NCBI GenBank assembly: GCA_018671245.1
Contig: JABHIB010000011.1
Span: forward strand, 1-40,874
Direction of reading: 5' to 3'
Origin: an archaeon
GTDB taxonomy: Archaea; Nanobdellota; Nanobdellia; SCGC-AAA011-G17; PNOQ01
Length of the DNA stretch: 40,874 bases
Every line of letters begins with the position of its first letter. Position 1 is the first letter of the stretch. Positions 6,589 through 14,272 of the stretch are shown one piece after another. The position numbers and the translations under genes were made by a program. The notes under the pieces are model-generated. The model was not told where the DNA came from. It saw nothing but the letters and a program-made list of their open reading frames with translations, and ran no database searches.

Positions 6589-8316
6589 TTATTCCGGTTT
6601 AGATTGTTTTAAATCTTTCGTTACATAAGGTCCTTCTTTTTTATATCCTATATTGTAATAATACTCCCTAACTCCGATTCCAGAAATAACAACCATTTTG
6701 TTTTTTTTGTTTTGTATTGCTATGTCTTCTGCTTCTTGCATTAGTTTCTTTCCCCAACCTCTATGTTGAACTTTTCCTATATCTCCTATCGCCGTAGCTG
6801 TTCCGTATACATGTAGCTCTCTAATTAATGCAGAATCTTTTGTAATTTCTTTTCTTAAGAATTCATGAGGAAATCTCATTCTTACAAATCCGACTAATAT
6901 ATTATTCTTTGTATCTTCTACAGATATGAAAAATTCTGTTCCTTTTGATGCTTTATATTTGTCAACTTTTAATTTTACACTATTCCAGTCTATCTCTCTT
7001 CCTCTAGGTTCTCTGCACCTTATACAATTACATTCCATCTTGTAGTTTTCTGAAATGTATTGTCTAAAATTTGTCATCTCTACTCCTGCTGCCCATTGTT
7101 TCGTTGGGATGTCTCTTTGTATTCTCATAATTCTACAGTACTCTGGAACGTGTTTTTTGAATTTTACAATCATTGCTGCTGCATCTTTTGCCGAGAGTGG
7201 AACGAATGTCCCATTTTCGTATTCTGTGTAGAGTGCTGTACCTTTACTTACCATTGTTGGATATATTTTCAACATGTCCGGTTTAAAATCAGGGTTTGAA
7301 AATAATTCTTTCATACCTTCTAGATCTCTTTTTTTATCTGTCATTGGAAGTCCAGGCATGTAGTGTCCTGCAACTTTGAATCCTAGATCTTTTAGATTTC
7401 TTATCGATGTTTTTGTGTCTTCAACTGTGTGCCCTCTGTTGATTTTTTTTATCACATCTTCGTAAACTGTTTGTATTCCTAATTCAACTCTTGTGCAACC
7501 CCATTTTAACATTTGATTCCCGTGTTCTAAAAATCCCCAATCTGGTTTTGTTTCTATACAGAGTGCAACACATCTTACTTTCGCTGTTTCATTTTCTATT
7601 TGTTCTTTTTCTAGTGAACATTCTTTTTTTAGTTTCAATAATCTTTTGTGAATTCTTTTTGTTCTTTCTTTATCTTCAAAATTATCTGTTGGTAGTTCGT
7701 AGAATTCTTTGAACTTTTTGTAATCAAAATCTCCATTTTTTTTGAAAAATAATTTTGAAAAATCGTTCATTGCCTTGAAAGAGTATTTGATAAATTCTTC
7801 CTGATAATCTAGTGGAAATGAAGGGAATGTCCCACCCATTACTATTAGTTCAACTTTGTCGAAGTTGTGTCCGAGTAAAACATATTGTTCTAGTCTGTTA
7901 AATATTTGTAGATATGCATCGAAATGATTTCTTATTCCTCTCATTGTTGCTGGTTCTCCACCAGTGTAAGATTGAGGTACATCTCCGTATCTACTGTTTG
8001 GTCCACCTGGGCAGTATATGCATCTTCCGTGCGGACAAGGAATAGGTTTTGTCATTATTGCTACTGGCGCAATTCCTGAGATACTTCTTGTTGGTTTTGT
8101 CATTAGAACTTTTTTTAATTTTGAGATTTTGTCTTCTGGAGCGTTTATTAAAATTTCAACAAGACTTGGAAATTTTGCAGGTTTGTGTTCTTTTGCTAGC
8201 TTATCTCTAAGGTTGAGAATTTCTTTTCTAGTTTGTATATCTCGCTCTAGTATTTCCTTTGCTACTAGTTTACAAAATTTTTCCGTTTCCATAGGGTTTT
8301 CATTTAATCGCAACAT
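6589..8316 (-). CDS. elp3: Elp3, tRNA U34 carboxymethyl synthase (radical SAM + GNAT)
   Basis: The 575-residue protein is full-length archaeal Elp3, which uses acetyl-CoA and SAM chemistry to modify tRNA wobble uridine. The radical SAM cluster ligands are Cys94, Cys99 and Cys102 (CPHGRCIYCPGG). They are followed by GGEPATMRG and KVELIVMGGTFPS, then the HG-containing IETKPDWG region and the GIQTVYEDV segment. The C-terminal GNAT acetyltransferase domain (about 430-575) has the acetyl-CoA loop QHRGWGKKLM and ISGIGVREYYYNIGY. A zinc-like CNCIRCREPRG lies between the domains. The start overlaps the predicted SRP RNA promoter on the other strand. It forms an operon with the HPF-like gene. Confidence 0.96.
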   Translation of the reverse strand: MLRLNENPMETEKFCKLVAKEILERDIQTRKEILNLRDKLAKEHKPAKFPSLVEILINAPEDKISKLKKVLMTKPTRSISGIAPVAIMTKPIPCPHGRCIYCPGGPNSRYGDVPQSYTGGEPATMRGIRNHFDAYLQIFNRLEQYVLLGHNFDKVELIVMGGTFPSFPLDYQEEFIKYSFKAMNDFSKLFFKKNGDFDYKKFKEFYELPTDNFEDKERTKRIHKRLLKLKKECSLEKEQIENETAKVRCVALCIETKPDWGFLEHGNQMLKWGCTRVELGIQTVYEDVIKKINRGHTVEDTKTSIRNLKDLGFKVAGHYMPGLPMTDKKRDLEGMKELFSNPDFKPDMLKIYPTMVSKGTALYTEYENGTFVPLSAKDAAAMIVKFKKHVPEYCRIMRIQRDIPTKQWAAGVEMTNFRQYISENYKMECNCIRCREPRGREIDWNSVKLKVDKYKASKGTEFFISVEDTKNNILVGFVRMRFPHEFLRKEITKDSALIRELHVYGTATAIGDIGKVQHRGWGKKLMQEAEDIAIQNKKNKMVVISGIGVREYYYNIGYKKEGPYVTKDLKQSKPE

Positions 8317-8322
8317 TTAAAA
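8313..8322 (+). promoter_or_regulatory. TATA-like box for SRP RNA
   Basis: The plus-strand sequence around catttaaaag lies about 26 nt before the proposed SRP RNA 5' end. It overlaps the start codon region of elp3 on the opposite strand, so the two promoters are divergent and compact. Confidence 0.4.
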
Positions 8323-8343
8323 GTTGTGTTTATAGGATAGTTA

Positions 8344-8614
8344 TGTAGGCTAGACTGGGTAGTTAGCTCTTACTTGTTACCACAAATGAGCTTTATGGTG
8401 GGGTTGAAGCCTAGTTGAGGCTTTAGATTTGATAAATGGTCTCAGCTCGTACGTTGATACTTTGCCCTATTTGGCGGGTATTTTTGAGAATTAAGTCAGG
8501 CCGGGAACGGAGCAGCTTTAATCTTTTATATCCGTGCTTGTAGGATCCAAAGGGGAGGAAAAGCTGGGGTTAAGCTGTTTATTGAGTTTTTTGTCGATAC
8601 TGGGTGTGCCTACA
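8344..8614 (+). ncRNA. Signal recognition particle (7S) RNA
   Basis: Helix 8 is recognisable at about 8492-8515: gtcagg, a CCG/CGG stem capped by the GGAA tetraloop, and agcagc, the SRP54 binding site. The 5' end gtaggc (8345-8350) pairs with gcctac (8608-8613), closing the molecule as in archaeal SRP RNA helix 1. The length of about 270 nt is slightly shorter than the usual 300 nt. The other SRP components encoded here are SRP54 and FtsY; an SRP19 gene is not in the window. The ends are set from the terminal pairing and may be off by a few bases. Confidence 0.92.
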
Positions 8615-8630
8615 CTTATTTATTGGATAA

Positions 8631-8640
8631 GTTTATATAT
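8631..8640 (+). promoter_or_regulatory. TATA box for mini-RHS copy 2
   Basis: The sequence gtttatatat is centred about 24 nt before the ATG at 8659. This places the predicted transcript start at the start codon (leaderless mRNA) and argues against a TTG start at 8623. Confidence 0.6.
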
Positions 8641-8658
8641 ATTTTATTTTATATCTGT

Positions 8659-9147
8659 ATGAAAAAGAGAGGAGTATCTTTAGTTTTAGCATTGCTTATA
8701 ATTTGCATGCCTATAGGCTACTCTTCTGATGCATTATTTAGTAAGGTTGATGTTCCTAGAGTTGGCGTTGAAAAAGATTCTGAAAGAGTTTCTTCTGAAG
8801 GTTTGACTCGTTATGTTTATGGTTCTGACATGGTTGCATCTGTTAAGGATTCAGAGATTAAATATTATCATTCTGATAGAATTCAGAGTAATCGTTTAGT
8901 AACTGATTCTTCAGGTTCTGTTGAGAATGAGTTTAAGTCATTGCCTTTTGGACAGAAGGTTTCAAATTCTGGTGTGAGATATGCCTTTGCAACTGGAAAA
9001 GAATTGGATGAATCTGATTTGTATTATTTTGGAGCTAGATATTATGATTCAAATATTGGGAGATTTACTAGTGTTGATCCAGTTAAAGAAAATGAACCTT
9101 ATAGCTATGTTAGGAATAATCCTATGAATTTAGTTGATCCTACTGGG
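8659..9147 (+). repeat. RHS N-terminal cassette, copy 2
   Basis: This codon range corresponds to 1-490 and 32093-32587. It shares the identical 51-bp block (8767-8817) and near-identical coding for the RHS core. Sequence similarity ends just after the DPTG codons, and the upstream promoter regions of the copies are not alike. Confidence 0.85.
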
Positions 9148-9756
9148 ATGGATCCTGAAGAAGAAGAAGAAGAAACCATACCTTGCGTTCAGTGCCATGG
9201 TAGTGGTATTGATTTTGATAAAGAGTTCTCTGATGATGGCTTAGGAGAAGACTACTTAAAGAATTTTGAACATAATCTTCGTGCTATTGTTCTTGCTTAT
9301 ATTGATCTAAATGGACTTCCAAAATATTACGAGGCAGTAGGAAATAGTCCAGGTTATTGGCATTGGGGAGCTATTGGAAATAATGCATTTCTGCCAGACA
9401 AGCTTAAAAATACGGTTATCGCGCATATAAATACTGCATTTAAGATTGTTAATGATAAGAAGAGGTACAATAATTTCCATTTTGTTATTGATCCAAGATA
9501 TCCAGATTTGATTCGACAGAGTCTTGTGAGGATTAGAAATACATTTAGTCCAAGTGGGAATACGCGAATGAGTGGATTATATGTGGCGGAAGGTATTACT
9601 CTTTTGAGAGGGTTGGAACTTATGGTGACATTAGCAACCCCTGGTCTTTTTATAGTTGGAGGAGCCATATCAACAGATGCAACAATTAAGTATATGTCTG
9701 CCCAATCTCCTGAAGAAAATGCAGTTTTTATAGAGGCTATGTCTGGTAAAATGTAG
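8659..9756 (+). CDS. Mini-RHS core protein with variable C-terminal region, copy 2
   Basis: The start at ATG 8659 gives 365 residues and places a TATA box at leaderless distance; an upstream TTG frame would disrupt the signal peptide. Residues 1-23 are a signal peptide (SLVLALLIICMPIGYSS). Residues 50-88 form one YD-like repeat and 110-163 the RHS core, ending LVDPTG, the DPxG site preceding toxin tips in bacterial RHS proteins. The tip starts with a run of seven Glu, a CVQCHGSG segment, and a region of no recognised fold (YWHWGAIGNNAF, FHFVIDPRYPDL). Near the C-terminus is a hydrophobic stretch (LMVTLATPGLFIVGGAI) that could insert in a membrane. Canonical RHS proteins have many YD repeats; this one has essentially one. 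It sits 45 nt after SRP RNA. No plus-strand gene follows that could be an immunity partner. Confidence 0.85.
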   Translation: MKKRGVSLVLALLIICMPIGYSSDALFSKVDVPRVGVEKDSERVSSEGLTRYVYGSDMVASVKDSEIKYYHSDRIQSNRLVTDSSGSVENEFKSLPFGQKVSNSGVRYAFATGKELDESDLYYFGARYYDSNIGRFTSVDPVKENEPYSYVRNNPMNLVDPTGMDPEEEEEETIPCVQCHGSGIDFDKEFSDDGLGEDYLKNFEHNLRAIVLAYIDLNGLPKYYEAVGNSPGYWHWGAIGNNAFLPDKLKNTVIAHINTAFKIVNDKKRYNNFHFVIDPRYPDLIRQSLVRIRNTFSPSGNTRMSGLYVAEGITLLRGLELMVTLATPGLFIVGGAISTDATIKYMSAQSPEENAVFIEAMSGKM

Positions 9757-9987
9757 TTACATATAAAATATGTTGATACTAAATCTTTTGTTATTTAAAT
9801 TTCAGTTTTTCAATTCATTTTTACTTGGGAAAAACTAATTGAGCTTAAACTGTTGGGGATATATTGGGTGGGAAGAATGATCTTTTTTTTATAAATTGAA
9901 TGGTTGATTGTTTCAAACTATGTTTTTATGCCCAGTATTGGTGGAGAGATATTTATAGATCTTATCATTATTAATACTTTCCAATCT
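9757..9987. other. AT-rich intergenic region without a recognised gene
   Basis: These 231 bases separate convergent genes (mini-RHS copy 2 and a membrane protein). A 22-codon frame beginning near 9771 has no TATA box at the right distance and no recognisable sequence. No immunity-gene-sized frame is present. T-runs near 9889-9896 may act in termination. Confidence 0.6.
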
Positions 9988-10461
9988 TCAAACTTCACTT
10001 AATTCAGAAATAGTCTCACCAAGATTTTTTATTACAACATTATACATTCTTTGAATTATTAATTCATACATTGATTCTTTTAGTGGTCCAGAACAGTGAT
10101 CTAGAACATCTGTTGTTCCAACAAGTGTTGTTTCTTTTGGTATTTCACAAATCATATTTTTTCCTTCAAACATATCTTTCATCTCTTGTTCTGCTGAATG
10201 GCTAACTTTGATAAGAGTTATTTCAACTCTACAGAGGTCATTAGATTTTCCTAAAACTCTATATTTAAATGTACTATTATTTTCTTCTGAGACAGCTTTT
10301 GCAGAATTGCAAGAAGAAATAGCATTATTAAGACAAGACATATCATCATAACAATTCTTTTCATAATTCATAAAGAATATCAAACTTACTAATAGTATTA
10401 CGAATAATCCTAATAAAAAATTAAAGGATGGACGATATGAACTCTTTCTCTTTCTTTTCAT
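9988..10461 (-). CDS. Hypothetical protein with one N-terminal membrane segment
   Basis: I place the start at ATG 10461 (157 residues, MKRKRKSSY...), because a TATA box (gatataaaag on the minus strand, about 10484-10493) lies about 27 nt before it; a TTG three codons upstream is the only alternative. A basic N-terminus is followed by a strong hydrophobic helix (FLLGLFVILLVSLIFFMNY, about 16-34), then a domain of about 120 residues with six Cys (CYDDMSCLNN, SSCNSA, LCRVE, MICEI, DHCSG) that would lie outside the membrane and may form disulphides. I do not recognise the family. It converges on mini-RHS copy 2 and lies downstream of dnaG by 42 nt on the same strand. Confidence 0.7.
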   Translation of the reverse strand: MKRKRKSSYRPSFNFLLGLFVILLVSLIFFMNYEKNCYDDMSCLNNAISSCNSAKAVSEENNSTFKYRVLGKSNDLCRVEITLIKVSHSAEQEMKDMFEGKNMICEIPKETTLVGTTDVLDHCSGPLKESMYELIIQRMYNVVIKNLGETISELSEV

Positions 10462-10503
10462 ATCGTCCAAATTGGAATTTGTCTTTTATATCTTTTTTGG
10501 TTT

Positions 10504-11760
10504 CTATATGTCTTTTTTTGTTGTTATGTTCATAGACCCAGAAACTGAACTCGGAACTTTGGAGTCCATTGAAACTAAATGTTTTATGTTGTTTTGTTCA
10601 GATATTCTAACTAAATCTCTGTTAATAGTACCATCAAAAACAACTGCATAAATGTTCGTTCCAATATTTCTGATTGTTGTTGAAAGTTCTGATGTTGGAA
10701 CTTTTCCAAGAACATTATTTTCTTGATCAAGGAGGTATGCTCCTCTTGTTCCGACTAATGAATTCAACATATCTCCGAACACTGCCTTTTCTTCTTTTGT
10801 TAGCTTTGATTTTTGGGTCGAACTAACTCTCGAAGTTGTTTTTTTTATTGGCCTTTGTGTTCGTACAGAAATTACTTTCGGTTTAAATTTCTTAACATAT
10901 CTTTCACTTGATGGAGCAGATTTTATATATTTAATATCTTTTTTGTATTGCTCTATTGCAACTTGTCCCCTAAGTGCTTTGTTTAGTTCTTTAGTTGTAA
11001 GTTCTTCAACTTCTTTTCCATCAGGTGCTTTTGTAACAAAGTCTAATTCTGTTGTATTGATTAAATCTTTTATGATTAAATCTCCACCACGGTCTCCATC
11101 AACAAATGCTGTGATAGTTTTCGTTTTACTCAATTCCTTTATTGTTTCCGGAACTTTTGTACCATTCATAGCGATTGCATTTTTTATTCCGTGTTTCATA
11201 AGATTAAGAACATCTGCTCTGCCTTCTACTAGAATTATTTCTTCAAAATCATCGATTCCAGGACATGCTGCTAATTTTTCTTTTCCATAATCTATGATTC
11301 CCATCATTCTTACGGAATGGAATACATCATTTGTTATGTCTTTTGAATCAGGAAGTACATTTTCTGTTAGTTCTTTCAATAATTCTTTAGCTCTTTCGAC
11401 AACGAAATTTCTTTTAGAGATTCTAACATCTTCTATTGCATTAATCTTTACTTTAGAATTACATGGTCCGATTCTTTGGATTGTTTCTAATGCTGCTCCA
11501 ATTATTGCAGTTTCTACCTTGTCTAAACTTGATGGAATAGTTATATCTCCTGTAGCTTTTCCGTTTTTATTCTTCATATTTACTTCTATTCTACCTATTT
11601 TTCCATTTTTTTGCAACTCTCTTAGTTCCAAGTCTGAGCCAAGTAATCCTTCTGTTTGGCCAAATATTGCCCCAATTACATCTGGTCTTTCTACAGATCC
11701 TTCAATTGAGATATTAGCTTGAACTATGTATTTTGTTGCTTCTATACTTATTTTCCCCAT
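10504..11760 (-). CDS. dnaG: Archaeal DnaG-like primase / exosome-associated TOPRIM protein
   Basis: The 418-residue protein is archaeal DnaG. An N-terminal region (SIEATKYIVQANISIEGSVERPDVIGAIFGQTEGLLG) is characteristic. A TOPRIM domain lies at about 170-255, with the Glu motif EEIILVEGRADV and the DxD motif AFVDGDRGGD. In archaea it associates with the RNA exosome and can show primase activity. The C-terminal part is a basic linker plus a conserved domain (LVGTRGAYLLDQENNVLGKVP). It has a clear Shine-Dalgarno sequence (GGAGGAA, about 8 nt before the ATG), unlike the many leaderless genes nearby. Confidence 0.96.
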   Translation of the reverse strand: MGKISIEATKYIVQANISIEGSVERPDVIGAIFGQTEGLLGSDLELRELQKNGKIGRIEVNMKNKNGKATGDITIPSSLDKVETAIIGAALETIQRIGPCNSKVKINAIEDVRISKRNFVVERAKELLKELTENVLPDSKDITNDVFHSVRMMGIIDYGKEKLAACPGIDDFEEIILVEGRADVLNLMKHGIKNAIAMNGTKVPETIKELSKTKTITAFVDGDRGGDLIIKDLINTTELDFVTKAPDGKEVEELTTKELNKALRGQVAIEQYKKDIKYIKSAPSSERYVKKFKPKVISVRTQRPIKKTTSRVSSTQKSKLTKEEKAVFGDMLNSLVGTRGAYLLDQENNVLGKVPTSELSTTIRNIGTNIYAVVFDGTINRDLVRISEQNNIKHLVSMDSKVPSSVSGSMNITTKKDI

Positions 11761-11769
11761 TTTTTTTAT

Positions 11770-11776
11770 TCCTCCA
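11770..11776 (-). promoter_or_regulatory. Shine-Dalgarno sequence of dnaG
   Basis: The minus strand carries ggaggaa shortly before the dnaG ATG, complementary to the CCTCC at the 16S 3' end in this window. It shows that the organism uses SD-led as well as leaderless initiation. Confidence 0.65.
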
Positions 11777-11936
11777 GTTATACTATTTATCTAATCCTAC
11801 TGGTATGTAAAGGTATTAAGAACAAACTTAGTATTTTTGTTTGAATGTTATACTTGAGTGTGATGAATTGATGATTATCTTCATTTTTGTTCTTCCTATG
11901 TACACAATTTTTATGAATTGTAAGATTTTGATAGTT

Positions 11937-12030
11937 ATGTAGCCCGTAACACTAACTCCCAAGTTCATGGCTAGATATTATCATGAGCTCCGTTGGGTAT
12001 TCTCATGACGGGCCGAAGTATTAGTAAGAA
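11937..12030 (+). ncRNA. Unassigned structured RNA candidate with predicted pseudoknot
   Basis: The region is GC-richer than its AT-rich surroundings and folds compactly. P1 is GCCCGT (11942-11947) with ACGGGC (12008-12013). P2 is TCATGAG (11981-11987) with CTCATGA (12002-12008), contiguous with P1 on the 3' side. A pseudoknot forms between CCCAA (11958-11962) and TTGGG (11993-11997) in the P2 loop. A third copy of the TCATG motif (11965-11969) could compete with P2. The preceding atagttatgtag resembles the 5' boundary of the SRP RNA, and tatgtag also occurs at the RNase P RNA start, so plus-strand transcription is favoured. It is not a tRNA and shows no 5S, C/D or H/ACA signature I can recognise. 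It lies between dnaG and an unrelated minus-strand gene. Confidence 0.5.
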
Positions 12031-12052
12031 ATGGAGTATAAAAAGCTTTTGT

Positions 12053-12544
12053 TTATTTAAATTTGTACATATTTAGGAAGAATTTCGTTTTATTATATAC
12101 TTCATGGGTGTGATCATCTAGGGTTTTTTCGTATTTTTTTCGTTTTTCTGAGTTCATTACTTTGTCATAAACTCCTCTAATAAATTTTTGAAAGGGATTT
12201 GATTCCCATTTCTCTTCAAAATCTGTTTCAATGTAGGATTCAAACTCCATTTTTAGAGATCCTTCAACTAATTTCTCTTTTTTTGTGGAAACTATCTTAT
12301 AATTGCTTATTTTTATTGATACTTTGATTGTAAATAGAGTATAATCATCTATTGCCTTTGTTGCTTCCCACTTGATTTTTGTATCTTTTTTGTTATTTTT
12401 TATTCTGTCATCATATTCTTTTTCATAGAGAATATATCCTTTTAATCTGAACCACTCTTTCAGAGTGTTATAAAGTTCAACCATATTAAAATTAGCTTCT
12501 TGTTTTATTACTAAATCCCTAATAACATAATCGCATTCTGGCAT
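12053..12544 (-). CDS. Tandem unknown paralogue C (about 160-residue family)
   Basis: The 163-residue soluble protein belongs with the two genes upstream to one family. Shared landmarks in order are an N-terminal strand followed by FNMVELYNTLKEWF, a short GYILYEKEY segment, IKWEATKAIDDY, a beta-rich middle (TIKVSIKISNYKI, SLKMEFESYIE), DFEEKWESNPFQKFIRGVYDKV, and a helical C-terminus ending FFLNMYK. I do not recognise a named family or catalytic motif. Helix-strand order and a conserved Trp in KIKW/EIGW/ILKW suggest one alpha/beta domain. It has its own TATA (atttataaac, 12567-12576 minus) about 27 nt before the ATG, and a GAGG that could act as SD if the leader is longer. Confidence 0.8.
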   Translation of the reverse strand: MPECDYVIRDLVIKQEANFNMVELYNTLKEWFRLKGYILYEKEYDDRIKNNKKDTKIKWEATKAIDDYTLFTIKVSIKISNYKIVSTKKEKLVEGSLKMEFESYIETDFEEKWESNPFQKFIRGVYDKVMNSEKRKKYEKTLDDHTHEVYNKTKFFLNMYKFK

Positions 12545-12577
12545 ATTTTATTTATCCTCTTTTTTGTTTATAAATTT

Positions 12578-13081
12578 TTAGTATTTATGTAATTCTAAAA
12601 ATGTTTTAATTTCGTCATGTAGTGAGTATATTTTTTGATATAAAGCTATTTTATGGTCTTCTATCCTTTGAGGGATTATGAATCTTTCATAGAATCCTCT
12701 CATTATCTCATTTTTCCATTTATTTTTTGGATCTTTCACTAATTTTGCACTTAATCTCAGTTCTAAATCTGCCTGACTTGTTGTAAATTCTTTTCCATCT
12801 TTTTGTATTTTTATTTTCTTTAATCCTATAACAAAATAAGTCAATTCTATAACATAACTGAAGTAATCACCAACTTGTTTTTCTGCTTTCCATCCTATTT
12901 CTAATTGTTTGGAATCTCCCTTGGATCTTTCAACATATCTTTCTTCTTTGAATGATTTACGTTCGTCCCCGTAACCATTATAATCTAACCAATACTTAAT
13001 TGATTTGTATAATTCATCCATATCAAATGGACCTTTCCATTTAAGTTTTAATCCGCTACAAATTGGAATTGATTCTGACAT
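12578..13081 (-). CDS. Tandem unknown paralogue B (about 160-residue family)
   Basis: This is the middle member of the tandem family, 167 residues. Matching landmarks are GPFDMDELYKSIKYWL, GYGDERKSFKEERY, EIGWKAEKQVGDYFSYVIEL, a beta-rich middle ending LELRLSAKLV, NKWKNEIMRGFYERFI, and a C-terminal helix ending FLELHKY. No signal peptide or membrane segment is visible, so it is probably cytosolic. Its promoter (aaaccaaaatgtttattaaa on the minus strand, about 13100-13120) is almost the same as that of the upstream paralogue, suggesting that the whole unit with promoter was duplicated. Function unknown. Confidence 0.8.
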   Translation of the reverse strand: MSESIPICSGLKLKWKGPFDMDELYKSIKYWLDYNGYGDERKSFKEERYVERSKGDSKQLEIGWKAEKQVGDYFSYVIELTYFVIGLKKIKIQKDGKEFTTSQADLELRLSAKLVKDPKNKWKNEIMRGFYERFIIPQRIEDHKIALYQKIYSLHDEIKTFLELHKY

Positions 13082-13122
13082 AATAGGACTTTAGAAAACC
13101 TGTTTAATAAACATTTTGGTTT

Positions 13123-13605
13123 TTATCTGTACATCTCTAATTCTTTTTTAGTTAAATCTTTGAGATTTTCTATTTCTCCGGATAATTTAAGCATATGTTT
13201 TTTGATTTTTGGTGTTATTATATACTTATTATATATAGAATTTAGAAATTTCAAAAATTCAGTGTGTTGCCATTTGTTTTCATAATCTAATATCAGATTG
13301 GACTTAAATGTAATTTGTAAGTTTCCTACCGATAGTCCATTTTCTATTTTATACATACCCTTTAGTAGAAATTCTATTGTTGTTTCATATTGCATGTAAT
13401 CGGTTGTTTCTTTTGTTAGGACCCATTTTAATATTATTTCGTGTCCATTTTGTAACAATTTATCAACATGGTCTTTTTCATGGAATTCATATTTATTTTT
13501 TTTAGACCATTCTTTCATTTTTTTGAATATTTTATCAAGATCAAATGCCCCGTTTTGTTTCAATCTAAAACCTTGGCCTAGATTTACTTTAATTTTTGTG
13601 CTCAT
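13123..13605 (-). CDS. Tandem unknown paralogue A (about 160-residue family)
   Basis: This is the first gene of the tandem family, 160 residues: GAFDLDKIFKKMKEWSKK, YEFHEKDHVDKL, ILKWVLTKETTDYMQYETTIEF, LQITFKSNLILD, YENKWQHTEFLKFLNSIYNKYI and a C-terminal helical segment. Pairwise similarity to the other two copies is moderate, so the duplications are old enough to have diverged in amino acid sequence. The TATA region on the minus strand (about 13627-13640, accaaaatatttattaaat) is shared in detail with copy B and lies about 27 nt before the ATG. No function can be assigned. Confidence 0.8.
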   Translation of the reverse strand: MSTKIKVNLGQGFRLKQNGAFDLDKIFKKMKEWSKKNKYEFHEKDHVDKLLQNGHEIILKWVLTKETTDYMQYETTIEFLLKGMYKIENGLSVGNLQITFKSNLILDYENKWQHTEFLKFLNSIYNKYIITPKIKKHMLKLSGEIENLKDLTKKELEMYR

Positions 13606-13647
13606 TTTTAGTATAGAAAAAGAATTTGGATTTAATAAATATTTTGG

Positions 13648-14190
13648 TTATTTTATTCTGCAAGGTTCGCATCTCCATCTTCCATTTAATCTGGTTAATT
13701 TATTATATGATCTACAAGATGGACAAACTCCTTCAACATAGTGTTGCTTTGAAGGTTTTTCTTCAGGTTCCCTGATTTTATATTTTTGAACAAAGATGTC
13801 ATACAAGTCAGGATGAATTTTTAGTATATCTTTATGTGTTAGTAAACCTAATACAAATTCTTCTGAAATAACTGGCAATCTTCGTACATCTTCTCGTGAC
13901 ATAGTTAAAATTGCATCATATAGGTCTTCGTTCCCTGCTATTGATATTATATCTTCTTTTTTTGTCATAATTTTTTTTACTGGAATTGAAGTGTCTTCTC
14001 TGTTTGCTATAACTTTGGCTAGAAAATCTGTTTCTGTAACTATCCCTAATAATTTTCCTTCTTTCTTTATAATTAGGCTGCCTATGTCATGTTCTTTCAT
14101 CTTTTCTGCACATGCTAGAATTGTATCTTCTGGTTTTGCATATACTGGAGATTTAGTCATAGCGTCTGAAACTTTTATTCCGGTTTTCAT
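13648..14190 (-). CDS. Tandem CBS-domain protein with C-terminal zinc ribbon
   Basis: The 180-residue protein has two CBS motifs: about 8-63 (VSDAMTKSPVYAKPEDTILACAEKM, GIVTETDFL) and about 72-128 (VKKIMTKKEDIISIAG, RRLPVISEEFVLGLLTHKDIL). Together they make one Bateman module, which usually senses adenine nucleotides or SAM. A short C-terminal zinc ribbon follows, with Cys156/Cys159 and Cys174/Cys177 (CPSC, CEPC). This architecture is common among archaeal proteins and suggests ligand-controlled nucleic acid or protein binding; the ligand is unknown. It lies directly upstream of the tandem unknown paralogues, but these have their own promoters. Confidence 0.9.
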   Translation of the reverse strand: MKTGIKVSDAMTKSPVYAKPEDTILACAEKMKEHDIGSLIIKKEGKLLGIVTETDFLAKVIANREDTSIPVKKIMTKKEDIISIAGNEDLYDAILTMSREDVRRLPVISEEFVLGLLTHKDILKIHPDLYDIFVQKYKIREPEEKPSKQHYVEGVCPSCRSYNKLTRLNGRWRCEPCRIK

Positions 14191-14272
14191 AGGTAAAATC
14201 TAGCTTTATTTCTTAATAAAGATATAGTTTAATCAGTATATATTTGATAATTCCAAGTTTTTATATCAAAAC

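Noticed and set aside
8623-8658. TTG start for mini-RHS copy 2
   Set aside because: It would overlap the TATA box and add a non-signal stretch; the ATG at 8659 matches the other copies.
11858-11890. C/D box small RNA, from two TGATGA motifs
   Set aside because: No D or D' box (CTGA) is correctly spaced and no closing stem is seen.
11937-12030. 5S rRNA or tRNA-like gene
   Set aside because: No 5S loop C or loop E sequence, no T-loop TTCRA motif, and the length and pairing do not fit either class.
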